Shown one piece after another: positions 50,501-54,009 of a stretch of 64,000 nucleotides of DNA. This DNA is from Aurelia coerulea (taxonomy: Eukaryota; Cnidaria; Scyphozoa; Semaeostomeae; Ulmaridae). Position 1 is the stretch's first letter. Each line of letters opens with the position of its first letter. The stretch is from assembly GCA_039566865.1 (NCBI GenBank), contig CM076944.1:21722501-21786500 (forward strand). Reading direction: 5' to 3'. Below the pieces are notes generated by a model that worked only from the letters and a program-made list of their open reading frames with translations, had not been told where the DNA came from and made no database searches. Both the position numbers and the translations under genes were made by a program.

Positions 50501-52928
50501 CTTCTGACTGAAGACATTTTGTTTTCCATTGCGGTTATCTACTCTATTCTGTGGCTTTGAGAATTGGAAGTGAATCAGAGTGAATATCTTTGGGAATTGT
50601 CGAAAGGTGTTTATTGCTACCTAATTTCAAATGATTCATCAACAACTCAGATCAGGAACCCTCAAACGTAAATTGTGCTTTGTAATTTCGTATAAATGGT
50701 TGAAATTATGAAATAGGACAAATTGCATTATCAAGGTTGTCTTCCAATATTTCACATTAGATATTAAGACACATGAGATAATACATCATCATCTACATAT
50801 TTAAACCTTTGACGCTTCAGACCATTGCAAGTATTCAGTATGGTCAAAGAATTTAAACAATACTATTTAACAGCGGAAAGCATGGCGTGTGAAAGGGAAG
50901 TTTCTTGTTAGGCAGAAAGGAAATCCGCCAGCTTCTTGTAAAAATATTTTCTTACATACAGTATATGAAACTAAACAGCCTGACTCAAACTTTCGAGTTT
51001 CTTTTATGCGGGGACTTATTGTACCTATCTTAAGTTGCAATGAATCAACGTATCATAGGCAAATTCTGAATAACACGCATGCGGCATTTCCTTATAAAGC
51101 AAAATTGAGCTTTTATGTTACAACCAAGCAAGGGCGAATTTCGTTCTCGACCAACAAGCGGATTTGTTGACATTTGTGGCCTTGACCGATCAGAATACAC
51201 TATGGCGTCATTGGTGCGTCATGTCAATAGGGGAAGCTGTGGGGAAAACATCTCCCCCAATATCGCTCGAGCTATCCAACTTTTGACTGATTTTATTAGT
51301 TTAGATCAAAGCTTAGTAAATTTTGAAACTTGGATGAGAAGGCGAAAGATTGCAGGTTGAAATAGGGCCTAAGAGGATGGCCTTCCCATCGACGCCTCGA
51401 ATTTTAGTTATTTAACAAACGATTTCTATTTGAAAAACAGTTTTCTTATAAAAAATATGTGTACAGAAAAACTGGCTATCTGGTTTGCTCTTTTCCAAAC
51501 TCAGGCGTCCCTCTTCTATTTCTTTTCTTTTTTCAACCTCGTTTTATTGTCTTGCTTTCATCTCAGCTATCTTCTCGCTAGGAAAAACGTTTGTCGCTCG
51601 CATTCATATTCTAGTGTTCTGGGTGTTCCATTAAGGGTATAGTCTAGGCTGAATTTGTCTCTTTGGGGCTACTTAGAAGTAGGACACTTTAGTATCACAT
51701 CTCAGATAATCCGATTCATCTCAAGCAACCCATTTCCTTCCCTTAAACTCAGTGGCATAGCAAGGGGGTAGGGGGCAAATGTCCCCAGCTTTCAAAAAAT
51801 TGGCGAAGATTGTAATTGAAAAATGTAATAAAAATGGCTGGGTATACCTTTACACCCCCCAGTCTTAAAATTTTTGAATTTTACCCCTCACTACTTTATG
51901 TCTAGCCCCGCTACTGCCTGAACCCCTATCGTTATGCTATGGTCGTCCCTGTAGGCGGTCTATATCTCATATACACTTTAAGTTTTAAAGATGTTTTCTA
52001 GACTCAAGCTTTTGCATAACCTTTTAACTGTAGCTAGGATATTTTTCATATTCATGTCTTCGCATATAGTGTGAACACGCATCCCTGGGGGGCAATCGAG
52101 AATATCCATACAGGCAGGGCCGCATGAAGCAGCAGCTGATTGGGGGGTCTTTGTTCTTACAACAATAGAGAACAACACATTCTACTTAATCCTTCTGACG
52201 TAGCACCATTGTTTTCAAAATTTATTGGGGGGTTTAAGGGCCCCTGTCCTATCCCCTCTCCTCCGTTTCCTAAAAATCTGCATACAAGGGCATTTTCATA
52301 TAGAAAAAAGTTTGCAAGAACCGAAAAATATCAAACTCTGACAACTTTACCAAGAAACATCACACTTTCTGCGATATACAGGTTGTAGTTATCATCATTA
52401 TCTCCTGGAATTGTAAGTTCGTTGTAAGGGGCTCAACCGAGGTATGTGATAAAAGGCCCAATCTAGGGGTGCTATAGGCGGGACATACAAGGAGAAAATG
52501 TACTTCATCTTCATTGAGACGAAGGGACCAGTTATGCTTCATAGTGTCTGCGATTGCCAAAGTCAGCACAAAACGCACTGCAATTCAATTTACGATCTTC
52601 CCAAGTAATGTTATTTAAAAGATTTAAAAATACGTATTAAGTTTTACGTTACTGAAATTTCAATAATAAATCACCACATAAAACTTCTTATGTGGCAATA
52701 ATTTCATTGCTCTGTTCGTTGGTAACTCTTTTAAACTCGCCAGAAGCTGTATACTCCGTGACACTACGTTGTTATCAAGATAATGACAGAAGGTTTAAAA
52801 ACCACAAATTTGACCTTGGTGATCTTTCGAATTTAAGGAGATACCGCTAATAACGCACCAACATTACTTACCTTTTGTCGAATAGCTGGCCCAAGATTTA
52901 ACTTTTTCTGATTGAAGAAAACAGTGCC
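582..52928 (-). CDS. boule: boule-like DAZ-family RNA-binding protein gene, 3' part (six exons; 5' exons beyond the window)
   Basis: Join of 52872-52928, 49291-49327, 43132-43358, 10260-10445, 1861-1911 and 582-977, all minus strand, about 317 codons plus stop. Each exon is bounded by AG and GT and the phases agree throughout. The first exon reads GTVFFNQKKLNLGPAIRQK, which fits the last strand of the DAZ/Boule RRM (family form KKLNIGPAIRKQ). The third carries VYIHPSGYCYTVAPNGVWYF, matching the block after the RRM in animal Boule (TSTGYPYTYHNGVAYFH). The rest is Pro/Gln-rich with no other domain, as in Boule tails. Family knowledge: Boule is a cytoplasmic germ-line RNA-binding translational regulator needed for meiosis. 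RNP1, RNP2 and the start codon are not in the window and should lie to the right. A canonical 24-residue DAZ repeat is not obvious. The span is very large because the introns are full of transposons. The family assignment is strong; the exact exon set needs transcript data. Confidence 0.85.
978..1860 (-). other. last boule intron
   Basis: 883-nt intron between the 17-codon exon and the terminal exon. No transposon or microsatellite recognised inside it. Confidence 0.6.
1861..1911 (-). CDS. boule: boule exon: 17-codon Pro-rich exon
   Basis: 51 nt between the acceptor attcctacag and the donor gtaagc, phase 0 on both sides, encoding PQVAPMNTYPMTTLPSQ. Composition matches the flanking exons. Confidence 0.75.
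2266..3240. mobile_element. foldback (long inverted repeat) element
   Basis: The left arm, from about 2266, starts acgcttaaacgccctttcaa; the right arm ends as its near reverse complement around 3235. Pairing continues through gcatgatggg, tactgtttctactgtgatcg, gggagaagtt and the taggcct stretch, so arms of over 350 nt flank an unpaired centre near 2650-2850. No transposase frame is visible. It lies in the 8.3-kb boule intron. Confidence 0.7.
4199..4275. repeat. three-copy tandem repeat of about 24 bp
   Basis: The unit AATACTTGGTACTTC plus a variable spacer occurs three times in a row. It lies inside the foldback element. Confidence 0.6.
5895..6053 (+). pseudogene. LINE ORF2 C-terminal remnant (L2/CR1-like)
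   Basis: Across two frames the sequence reads YAKRSFYFSGVK then NWNDIPDNIREQESIARFK and GFRKYLLNLQ before TAG at 6051. The order aromatic-rich strand, WNDIP, then a basic helix ending FRKYL is the conserved extreme C terminus of L2/CR1-type LINE ORF2 proteins. Only this end is present, as expected for a 5'-truncated copy. It interrupts the right arm of the surrounding foldback element and so arrived after it. Confidence 0.7.
6885..7245. repeat. repeat with paired aataagcccc boundaries
   Basis: A motif of about 45 bp (cctcgaataagcccc, then an A-rich run and ttgcgaaata) occurs near 6896 and again near 7193 in the same orientation, with a 13-G tract at 6965-6977 between. Related CCCC-rich repeats lie near 15163, 34712 and 43971. 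Confidence 0.5.
7671..9333 (-). pseudogene. 5'-truncated non-LTR retrotransposon, reverse transcriptase ORF2 (broken)
   Basis: Reads from the RT fingers to the C terminus. Visible: NGKASGPDKVTVALVK, NNYRPISVFSVFSRMLE, motif A FLDLKKAFDTVDH, motif B GIPQGSCLGTLLFIIYLNDL, motif C YADD, then thumb sequence LGVIVDEKLSWDEQFK and the C-terminal SWNDTPAEIRELPTLDRFKK ending at TAG 7671-7673. The catalytic Asp residues are present. Breaks: an in-frame TGA near 8391, a one-base frameshift in an A run near 8355, and a further frame change near 7800. The endonuclease is missing through 5' truncation near 9337. It belongs to the L2/CR1-like jockey group by motif order. It lies inside the TA-flanked MITE. 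Confidence 0.85.
9338..9690. repeat. GC-rich repeat block with recurring tataaaac and gcggcacggc units
   Basis: Four tataaaac motifs (near 9350, 9440, 9603, 9682) alternate with gcgccgtgccgc, a cggca run near 9560-9588 and a second such run near 9657-9677. Strongly unlike the AT-rich surroundings. No coding potential seen. Confidence 0.5.
9868..10259. other. unassigned intron sequence before the boule 10.3-kb exon
   Basis: AT-rich, no repeat, RNA or coding signal recognised. Confidence 0.4.
10260..10445 (-). CDS. boule: boule exon: Pro-rich C-terminal region
   Basis: 186 nt, 62 codons, phase 0 at both ends. The acceptor tttctttttcag precedes SPPAVVPMKFLP. The exon ends IPYYIPQPQ at the donor gtattt, a weaker donor than the others. 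Reading through this donor would reach a stop 15 codons later (TAG at 10212-10214), so an alternative short isoform ending there is possible. Confidence 0.75.
10446..11608. other. start of the 32.7-kb boule intron, unassigned
   Basis: AT-rich sequence with only short unrelated open frames; nothing recognised. Confidence 0.4.
11609..12225. mobile_element. TA-flanked MITE with CCACCCACCC termini
   Basis: The left end taccacccaccccctaatcg and right end cgagtagggtgggtgggta are inverted repeats, continuing inward as cttatactag / ctagtataag. About 617 bp, no transposase frame. Confidence 0.65.
12226..12960. other. unassigned intron sequence
   Basis: No recognised gene or repeat. The short frames lack family signatures. 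Confidence 0.35.
12961..14460 (+). pseudogene. degenerate LINE reverse transcriptase interrupted by a MITE
   Basis: The first block, 12988-13167, reads LNKAHGWDDISVHMIRICDE and GVFPEVWKRANVVPVHKK, the RT fingers. The second block, from 13933, resumes with KKYHPISLLPILGKILEKLM and continues through QSGFRPEDSIINQL near 14050 and a GVPQGSILGPLFF-like motif B near 14345 (frame-shifted, CCACAGGGATCGATTTTAGG). Many stops and frameshifts make it an old dead copy. The gap holds the TTAA-flanked element at 13393-13928 and about 225 nt of unassigned DNA. Confidence 0.7.
13393..13928. mobile_element. TTAA-type MITE (G/C-tract family), diverged copy
   Basis: The right end reads ccgaccaaaatagggTTAA after a 12-C run; the left end tcctatattggtcgggcc is its imperfect inverse, preceded by TTGA where TTAA is expected. 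Same layout (CCCTA terminus, then a G or C run) as the copies at 46800, 58227 and 63777. It lies within a degenerate RT. Confidence 0.5.
15163..15330. mobile_element. short MITE with CCCCTC-rich interior
   Basis: Ends ccatactgtaaaagctcttt and aatagagctttcatggta are inverted. The interior repeats taataagcccc-like motifs. Related to the elements at 34712 and 43971. Confidence 0.5.
15572..15661. repeat. 30-bp tandem repeat, three copies
   Basis: gtcaatcaaagtgcctcgac plus gaagagtcaa repeats at 15572, 15602 and 15632. The inverted array near 14650-14770 holds about four diverged copies of the same unit. Confidence 0.75.
15780..16935 (+). pseudogene. CR1-like LINE 3' end, split by a 170-bp TTAA MITE
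   Basis: Thumb and C-terminal region of ORF2. Visible across frames: RFESVQHSA, TSIDKIYEELGWESL, RRLVLFFKFINKLAPEYTRY (once the element at 16005-16174 is discounted), YALRNKAVVVRRMNTRTERL, then NDEIEDTEHFLLQCHAYD. The last piece carries the HFLLxCHxY part of the zinc-knuckle-like tail of CR1 LINEs. Frameshifts and an internal deletion are present. The 3' UTR ends with AATAAA near 16914, the probable 3' terminus of the copy. Confidence 0.75.
16005..16174. mobile_element. 170-bp MITE with exact TTAA target duplication
   Basis: TTAA at 16001-16004 and 16175-16178 flank terminal inverted repeats AGTGAATAACCTGAG and CTCAGGTCATTCACT. Removing the element and one TTAA rejoins the host LINE frame as RLVLFFKFINKLAPEY, so the insertion is precise. 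The TTAA preference is characteristic of the piggyBac superfamily; a diverged relative lies at 21357-21535. Confidence 0.8.
16936..17729. other. unassigned intron sequence
   Basis: No clear repeat or coding signal; possibly diverged upstream LINE sequence next to the RT fragment that follows. Confidence 0.35.
17730..18400 (+). pseudogene. degenerate LINE reverse transcriptase (palm and thumb)
   Basis: Contains NWSQYADDTTILLMEG (catalytic YADD) near 17866-17913, then after frame changes KLFGVILMENLSWDDHIAK, CFHSMSIPRKFKNLMPFKLK, and YADAIFRPLPLRLLKRLQKV. This is the palm motif C to thumb order of jockey-group LINEs. Several frameshifts and stops; no endonuclease or fingers in recognisable form. 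Confidence 0.7.
18569..19641. mobile_element. TA-flanked MITE with ACACTCCCGTC termini (mariner-like)
   Basis: The left arm from tacactcccgtcacgaaagt and the right arm to cgcgacgggagtgta are near-perfect inverted repeats of about 190 nt, through tccggacagc, aaaatggcgtcgaatttgac, atgcggccatttc and cgatcacgcaatcaaggaag. Length 1,073 bp, no transposase frame. Termini and TA flank fit Tc1/mariner-type MITEs. Confidence 0.8.
19642..20897. other. unassigned intron sequence
   Basis: Contains a short (ATT)n tract at 19877-19912; otherwise nothing recognised. Confidence 0.35.
20898..21065 (+). mobile_element. tRNA-derived SINE candidate
   Basis: TGGCGCAGTGG (20907-20917) matches the RNA polymerase III A box and GGTTCGATGCA (20960-20970) matches the B box with two differences at its end; the separation is tRNA-like. 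The sequence does not fold as a functional tRNA and continues into a non-tRNA body. No second copy was found in this window, so family membership is inferred from the promoter only. Confidence 0.5.
21357..21535. mobile_element. diverged copy of the 170-bp TTAA MITE
   Basis: The left end AGTGAATGACCTGGGC matches, and the interior is the reverse complement of 16005-16174 (shared caaatacaataggcgattta). The right end and TTAA flanks have decayed. Confidence 0.6.
21930..22110 (+). pseudogene. LINE RT fingers fragment
   Basis: Reads VIFPEIWKKTNIVPDHKK then KQNYRPTSFLPIFGKILEKI, the conserved fingers between RT motifs 1 and 2a of jockey-group LINEs. Broken soon after; a diverged continuation (FDCNPPQ-like) may extend to about 22175. 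Confidence 0.7.
22316..22700 (-). pseudogene. LINE ORF2 C-terminal fragment
   Basis: Visible: MIKQETATIVFKSISGLAPI, LRNSETDLLASRMKTSNGQK, AFSFRGSTVWNELETKVK and SLSTFKCSLRCKYF, the arrangement of the last 120 residues of L2/CR1-like LINE ORF2 (GLAPxYL, then LR...DL..P...., FSFRGSxxWNxL, then SLxxFK). No RT core remains. Confidence 0.75.
22760..23784. repeat. region with recurring agttcacttta motifs
   Basis: agttcactttaccccgt occurs near 23271, 23638 and 23654, with a diverged form near 22896. No inverted pair was defined; probably an old dispersed repeat. Nothing else recognised. Confidence 0.35.
23785..24816 (+). pseudogene. 5'-truncated LINE ORF2 with (ATT)n tail
   Basis: Starts inside the RT (SLKLIHSYLTERKQRVKI), then motif B GVPQGSVLGPLLSNIFINDF, motif C as NFADDNTIFA (F for the usual Y), the thumb VKLLGVTNDSKVNFNGHIK, and VNRVHKRALRVLLYDFDSSF. 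The C terminus is SWKGSGCNCRICVI. One frameshift near 24360 separates two long frames. The final CxCxxC matches the end of the LINE at 31513 (WRGEECNCKICRPF), so they are the same lineage. It is followed within 90 nt by (ATT)n, the usual 3' tail type here. Confidence 0.85.
24899..24964. repeat. (ATT)n microsatellite
   Basis: Uninterrupted trinucleotide run at the 3' end of the LINE above; probably its replicated tail. Confidence 0.9.
25081..25705 (-). pseudogene. R2-type (RLE) retrotransposon C terminus: zinc knuckle and endonuclease
   Basis: Visible: CRMCGERDETIAHVVSECQK (CxxC...H....C knuckle), REYKSWRHDKVAAVLHW, then the restriction-like endonuclease core HNKPDIMLKNKKEKSCQIID followed by VACPFD, and a C-terminal helical region ending at a TAG. 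The KPD, then a hydrophobic strand with the D/E-bearing IIDV, matches the PD-(D/E)XK fold of R2, R4/Dong and NeSL elements. The RT is absent; the 5' boundary coincides with (ATT)n at 25706. Known Dong/R4 relatives insert in TAA repeats, which suits the context. About 195 intact codons. Confidence 0.8.
25706..25762. repeat. (ATT)n microsatellite
   Basis: Run of ATT units separating the RLE fragment from the Penelope-like region. Confidence 0.9.
25943..27049 (+). pseudogene. Penelope-like element, RT thumb and GIY-YIG endonuclease (one frameshift)
   Basis: Begins in the RT C-terminal part (KFTAEWSSEKVNFLDVQVIK, then TDLFTKPTDTHQLLHHTSCH), passes through YSQALRIRRICSEETFF, then CNGRRSCQIC, and enters a GIY-YIG endonuclease at VVYLLQCDRCNKKYVGSTKT with the downstream RQRFNVYKSYF and the E-bearing RRKELYWQYRLGTF. 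Ends in TAG at 27047. One extra A near 26753 shifts the frame after STKTK; otherwise open. Penelope-like elements carry exactly this RT plus GIY-YIG order. The palm with the catalytic Asp is missing by 5' truncation near 25943. Confidence 0.85.
27050..27618 (+). mobile_element. Penelope-like element 3' UTR
   Basis: Noncoding sequence after the PLE stop, leading to a hammerhead-like motif and then the microsatellite. Its last 80 nt are repeated inverted at 27733-27790, showing that both PLE copies end at the same kind of junction. Confidence 0.65.
27524..27561 (+). ncRNA. candidate minimal hammerhead ribozyme of the PLE
   Basis: Core CTGACGA (27532-27538), a short hairpin GAT-TTTT-ATC with one unpaired A before it, then GAAAC (27550-27554) and GTT, giving a two-pair helix III (AC with GT). 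Flanks can form a broken helix I (CTCACA with TGAG). This matches the minimal, dimer-type hammerheads described in Penelope-like retrotransposons. All core residues are present but stem II is weak, so activity is uncertain. Confidence 0.55.
27619..27730. repeat. (TTA)n microsatellite between two PLEs
   Basis: Two TTA tracts with a few interruptions (one TCA, one CTTG). It is the hinge of the inverted PLE pair. Confidence 0.9.
27731..28235 (-). mobile_element. 3' UTR of the minus-strand Penelope-like element
   Basis: Noncoding PLE sequence between its stop codon and the microsatellite; contains the second hammerhead-like motif. A stretch near 28080-28140 (gcctttcaatgattcg, ggggattccaccctaa) resembles in reverse the plus-strand PLE 3' UTR near 27145-27190. 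Confidence 0.6.
27751..27788 (-). ncRNA. second candidate hammerhead ribozyme (inverted PLE)
   Basis: Minus-strand CTGACGA, A, then GATT-TTT-AATC (four pairs, better than the other copy), GAAAC and GTTC. Core conserved between the two PLE copies while the stem differs in length. Confidence 0.55.
28236..29425 (-). CDS. Penelope-like element ORF: RT palm end, thumb and GIY-YIG endonuclease
   Basis: Open without a break from the microsatellite at 29426 to the stop at 28236, about 396 codons. Starts WWRYIDDIFLIWQHGEEKLH, which holds the RT catalytic YIDD, then KFTADWSKEKISFLDVQVIR, TDLFTKPTDTHQLLHRTSCH, CNGRKSCQIC, and the GIY-YIG domain NVVYLLQCEVCNKKYVGST with RQRFNVYKSYF and RRKELFWQYRLG. Close in sequence to the plus-strand PLE at 25943 but a separate copy. 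Truncated 5' at the (ATT)n, so it cannot encode a full RT. The lack of stops suggests recent insertion. Confidence 0.85.
29426..29503. repeat. (ATT)n microsatellite
   Basis: About 26 ATT units at the 5' truncation point of the minus-strand PLE. Confidence 0.9.
29510..29740 (-). pseudogene. LINE ORF2 thumb fragment
   Basis: Reads NDKYLGVHLDKHLVWDEHTK then VSQSLIFLKYAKKFVPKNAL, the post-palm segment (KYLGVxLDxxLxWxxH) of jockey-group LINEs, preceded in another frame by a stretch with a QSVRTP-like order. It ends at the microsatellite on its 3' side. Confidence 0.7.
29800..29960 (+). repeat. LINE 3' UTR-like segment ending atggtatcgtccctgta
   Basis: The motif atggtatcgtccctgta followed by a T/A-rich end recurs (diverged) near 16869 at the 3' end of a LINE, near 50190 and near 51937. 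Probably a solo 3' end of a 5'-truncated LINE. Confidence 0.45.
29979..31227. other. unassigned intron sequence with one solo MITE-like end
   Basis: taccgggtgagtcaaaaaaa at 29980 resembles the left terminus of the TACCGGGTG MITEs, but no matching right end was found nearby. A GC-rich patch sits at 30965-31012. Nothing else recognised. Confidence 0.35.
31228..31300. repeat. (ATT)n tail and (AT)n tract
   Basis: About eight ATT units at 31229-31251, read on the minus strand as the (AAT)n tail of the large LINE, followed after 25 nt by (AT)n near 31275-31292. Confidence 0.8.
31513..34040 (-). CDS. L2/CR1-like LINE ORF2: end of APE endonuclease, reverse transcriptase, C-terminal CxCxxC
   Basis: About 840 uninterrupted codons. 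Order from the N terminus: SEKYFFEEIGKGLDFYSS and CLIGDFNCEPKENIV (endonuclease), TGLSDFHAMIV (endonuclease His motif), linker KKKYLRANDGPFMTKALRKA, RT fingers LNSKKASPLNCIPAKILKQN and KKNYRPITVLSSVSKIYERV, motif A LLMDLSKAFDCLNHELL, motif B GVPQGSVLGPLLFNIYLNDL, motif C YADDTTIYA at about codon 520 counted from the Met at 33930, thumb LLGVIFDKKLSF, and C-terminal WRGEECNCKICRPF. All RT catalytic residues are present. The upstream half of the endonuclease is in another frame (34041-34487) because of a small deletion. The (AAT)n tail lies at 31229. Confidence 0.9.
34041..34487 (-). pseudogene. N-terminal half of the LINE APE endonuclease, out of frame with the rest
   Basis: Reads GLIIGYLNINSIRNKFEFLK, NVDVLTVAETKIDGTF and FDRNRHGGGLLIYVREGVPF, the first catalytic motifs (N of NxNSIRNK, E of AETK) of an APE-type endonuclease. 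It runs to CGIIEV, then the frame changes straight into PPSQSEKYFFEE. About 15-20 residues normally between (a strand ending in YRPPSQ) appear deleted, which caused the frameshift. An in-frame stop lies upstream of 34487, so ORF1 and the 5' UTR are missing. Confidence 0.8.
34712..35085. mobile_element. MITE-like repeat rich in aataagcccc
   Basis: Begins taccgtaaaagctctattaa, carries repeated taataagccccctc-like motifs at both ends, and ends near cccgaaattaaataagcctc. Same family as 15163-15330 and 43971-44335. Confidence 0.55.
35086..35550. other. unassigned intron sequence
   Basis: No recognisable structure. Confidence 0.4.
35551..37003. repeat. 721-bp tandem duplication
   Basis: 35551-36271 is repeated directly at 36272-37003 with few substitutions and small insertions (e.g. 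extra TTCAA and TGTTGA-type insertions in the second copy). An identical 71-codon open frame recurs at 35777 and 36498 but has no family signature and is probably not coding. Confidence 0.85.
37004..38547. other. unassigned intron sequence
   Basis: Nothing recognised on either strand beyond short open frames. Confidence 0.35.
38548..39090. mobile_element. MITE with ataactctgggtaccgggg termini
   Basis: ataactctgggtaccggggc near 38565 and its inverse gccccggtacccagagttat near 39050 form terminal inverted repeats extending outward through gtcagtcgttt / aaatgacta. About 540 bp, no transposase. Confidence 0.7.
39268..39721. mobile_element. TA-flanked MITE with CAGTAAGAAC termini
   Basis: TACAGTAAGAACCCGCAAAA at the left and its inverse, gagttcttactgta, at the right, with tagaaacca / tggtttcta just inside. 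TA flanks and a CAGT start fit Tc1/mariner-type elements. Confidence 0.7.
39722..41576. other. unassigned intron sequence
   Basis: No gene or repeat recognised apart from a 10-C run near 41089. Confidence 0.35.
41590..41706. repeat. (GAAT)n microsatellite
   Basis: About 27 tetranucleotide units with a few single-base variants at the left side. Confidence 0.9.
41756..42756. mobile_element. foldback element with 280-nt arms
   Basis: The left arm (actagcgagcataggaatca onward) and right arm (ending gattcctatgctcaactagc) pair over about 280 nt, including cgtcgtacata, tcgtggcccatggtcgaaac, and aaagcaatctactctccaga. The centre has no coding signature. Confidence 0.8.
43132..43358 (-). CDS. boule: boule exon: conserved GYxYTVxxNGVWYFH block and Pro/Gln-rich linker
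   Basis: 227 nt, acceptor ctttttcag and donor gtgagt. After the two bases that complete a Glu codon it encodes 75 residues. These include VYIHPSGYCYTVAPNGVWYF, the most diagnostic Boule-like stretch in the window, then a Ser/Thr-rich run and PVPPPMPAQ. It ends in phase 0. An intron of 32.7 kb follows. Confidence 0.85.
43440..43870 (+). other. unassigned open frame region
   Basis: A 99-codon frame at 43571-43870 rich in Lys, Asn and Gln with no recognised family. It lies just upstream of a boule exon on the opposite strand. Could be chance in AT-rich DNA or a decayed element. Confidence 0.2.
43971..44335. mobile_element. MITE-like repeat, inverted gggg/cccc arms
   Basis: The left end accataaaagctctattagc and a run of gagggggctta motifs on the other side form a diverged inverted repeat; family of 34712-35085. 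Confidence 0.5.
44336..46795. other. unassigned intron sequence
   Basis: Contains an open frame at 46027-46281 (minus, 84 codons, MRRWLTKKFEIRSLCYRS at its start) with unusual Trp/Lys/Gln content but no recognised family, and a solo cacccggta terminus near 45990. Otherwise nothing. Confidence 0.3.
46800..47374. mobile_element. TTAA-flanked MITE (piggyBac-like) with G/C tracts
   Basis: TTAA at 46796-46799 and 47375-47378 bracket inverted termini CCCTATCTCACCTGGG and CCAGGTGAGATAGGG. Just inside each end lies a long G or C tract with tggattccaccccc. 575 bp, no transposase frame. Best-preserved complete copy of the family in the window. Confidence 0.8.
47655..47835. mobile_element. short element with ggggcac repeats and inverted ends
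   Basis: Left end agggacgtaggaa and right end ttcctacgtct are inverted. ggggcac or gggcac recurs six or more times inside, with inverted cacgtgccccc near 47796. Confidence 0.5.
48235..48420 (+). pseudogene. LINE ORF2 C-terminal remnant
   Basis: Across two frames: FTLPVARTNYKSRLNKFG, AKIWKDIPNNIRNSHSKK then DFRKAVQATF, the same terminal layout (WxDIPxxIR, basic helix) as the remnant at 5895. 3' UTR-like AT-rich sequence follows. Confidence 0.65.
49291..49327 (-). CDS. boule: boule micro-exon after the RRM
   Basis: A 37-nt exon between the acceptor ttttctcgtag and the donor gtaagc. It encodes GVVFNAAQEAAN plus the first G of a split codon. That G joins the AA opening the exon at 43358 to make GAA (Glu), so the frame continues exactly. 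The position, just after the RRM and before the GYCYTV block, fits Boule gene order. Confidence 0.75.
49563..49847. mobile_element. near-perfect palindrome with a 13-bp repeat in the loop
   Basis: Arms of about 119 nt (49563-49681 and 49728-49847) are almost exact reverse complements, from taagatagatact to cgatcaagaaactatatg. The 46-nt loop contains three units of atatggggtgatt. It sits close to the 37-nt boule micro-exon. Confidence 0.85.
49850..49945. repeat. tandem atataaaa-type AT-rich repeat
   Basis: Irregular repetition of atataaaa and agatataaa immediately after the palindrome. Confidence 0.6.
49946..52871. other. boule intron with a LINE 3' UTR-like segment
   Basis: catgttatcgtccctgtagt near 50184 recalls the LINE 3' ends near 16869 and 29895. 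Short frames near 50889-51360 show no family signature. Nothing else recognised. Confidence 0.35.
52872..52928 (-). CDS. boule: boule exon: end of the RNA recognition motif
   Basis: 57-nt, 19-codon exon in phase 0, preceded by a pyrimidine-rich tract ending in ccctcag and followed by the donor gtaagt. It encodes GTVFFNQKKLNLGPAIRQK, the final beta strand and C-terminal edge of a DAZ-type RRM. The N-terminal three quarters of the RRM must be on exons further right; I scanned 53-64 kb on the minus strand for an RNP1-like GYGFVTF pattern and did not see one. Confidence 0.85.
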
Positions 52929-53388
52929 CTGAGGGAAGAAAGGTCAAAGGGTTACTTTCAGTTGTCATGCAAAAAGATTTTAAAACCAGATTACAACACT
53001 GATTACAATAACATAACCAGCCTTGACTTCTCCTTTGTTCCTGACCGAAAACTGCCATTGGAAACAAGGAACTCCTTTTGGGAGGCCTTCAAACCAGATT
53101 TTTTCAGGGGATCCTCTTCGGCATCCCCCCAGAAGGTCCAATGAACCTTCATTGAAATAAACTAAAATTCTTGATCTTCTTGAAGAACCTCTCTCTTGGA
53201 GCTTTATGGATTTGGGGTCATTAGAAAAAAGATGTTCTCTGACGCTCTCTGAACAATTTTGCTTCTTTTTATATTCAACATAAAAGTTTGAAAATGACGA
53301 ATTACCTAAGACACTACCTACGAACTACTATACCACACTATAAGGATGATACCAGGAGGAGAAAAATATCACGACTACCCCCTACCGA

Positions 53389-53456
53389 GTTATGGTCGTT
53401 GGCGAGTTATGGTCGGTGGCGAGTTATGGTCGTTGGCGAGTTATGGTCGGTGGTAA
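53389..53456. repeat. 17-bp tandem repeat, four copies
   Basis: gttatggtcgttggcga alternates with gttatggtcggtggcga, four units in total, the last ending gtaa. Confidence 0.8.
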
Positions 53457-53784
53457 GTGGCTTTCATGGTCGGTGTCTTATGTAAAATATTTCATCATGG
53501 TTTAGGTTTTTTATTGTAATATTTCCTTATAGTATTGTATGTATTTTTATAAACAGGGTGTCGGCGGTGGTAATCAGAAAAATCTAGCGTACGCTGAGTA
53601 TTTCTGAGACAACAGCAACAACACTAAACAGTCGCTCGCATATTGGCCTAACTAAAGTAAATAGCAGTGGATCAGATTCACAGATAAATGAGACACATTT
53701 AACTGGCAAGAAAGGTTTGTTTTTACTAATTTTAAAACTGAACAATTCCATTTTAAAAATACTGCACCATTCTCCGCCACCTGT

Positions 53785-53785
53785 G

Positions 53786-53819
<34 letters not shown>

Positions 53820-53997
53820 TAATGATAACAATAATAATAATAATGATAATAATAATAATGATAATGATAATAATAATAATAATGATAACAATAATAATGA
53901 TAATGATAATAATAATAATGATAATAATAATAATAATAATGATAATAATAATCATAATACATAATATAATAATAATAATAATCATAATCATAATATA
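53785..53997. repeat. (AAT)n/(GATAAT)n microsatellite
   Basis: Over 200 nt of AAT units interspersed with GATAAT and AAC. Open frames over it are low-complexity artefacts. Confidence 0.95.
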
Positions 53998-54009
53998 AGA
54001 CATGCTTAC

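Noticed and set aside
50889..51360. Overlapping frames of 93 and 81 codons as a host gene
   Set aside because: No conserved domain, no splice support, and located within a boule intron on the opposite strand.
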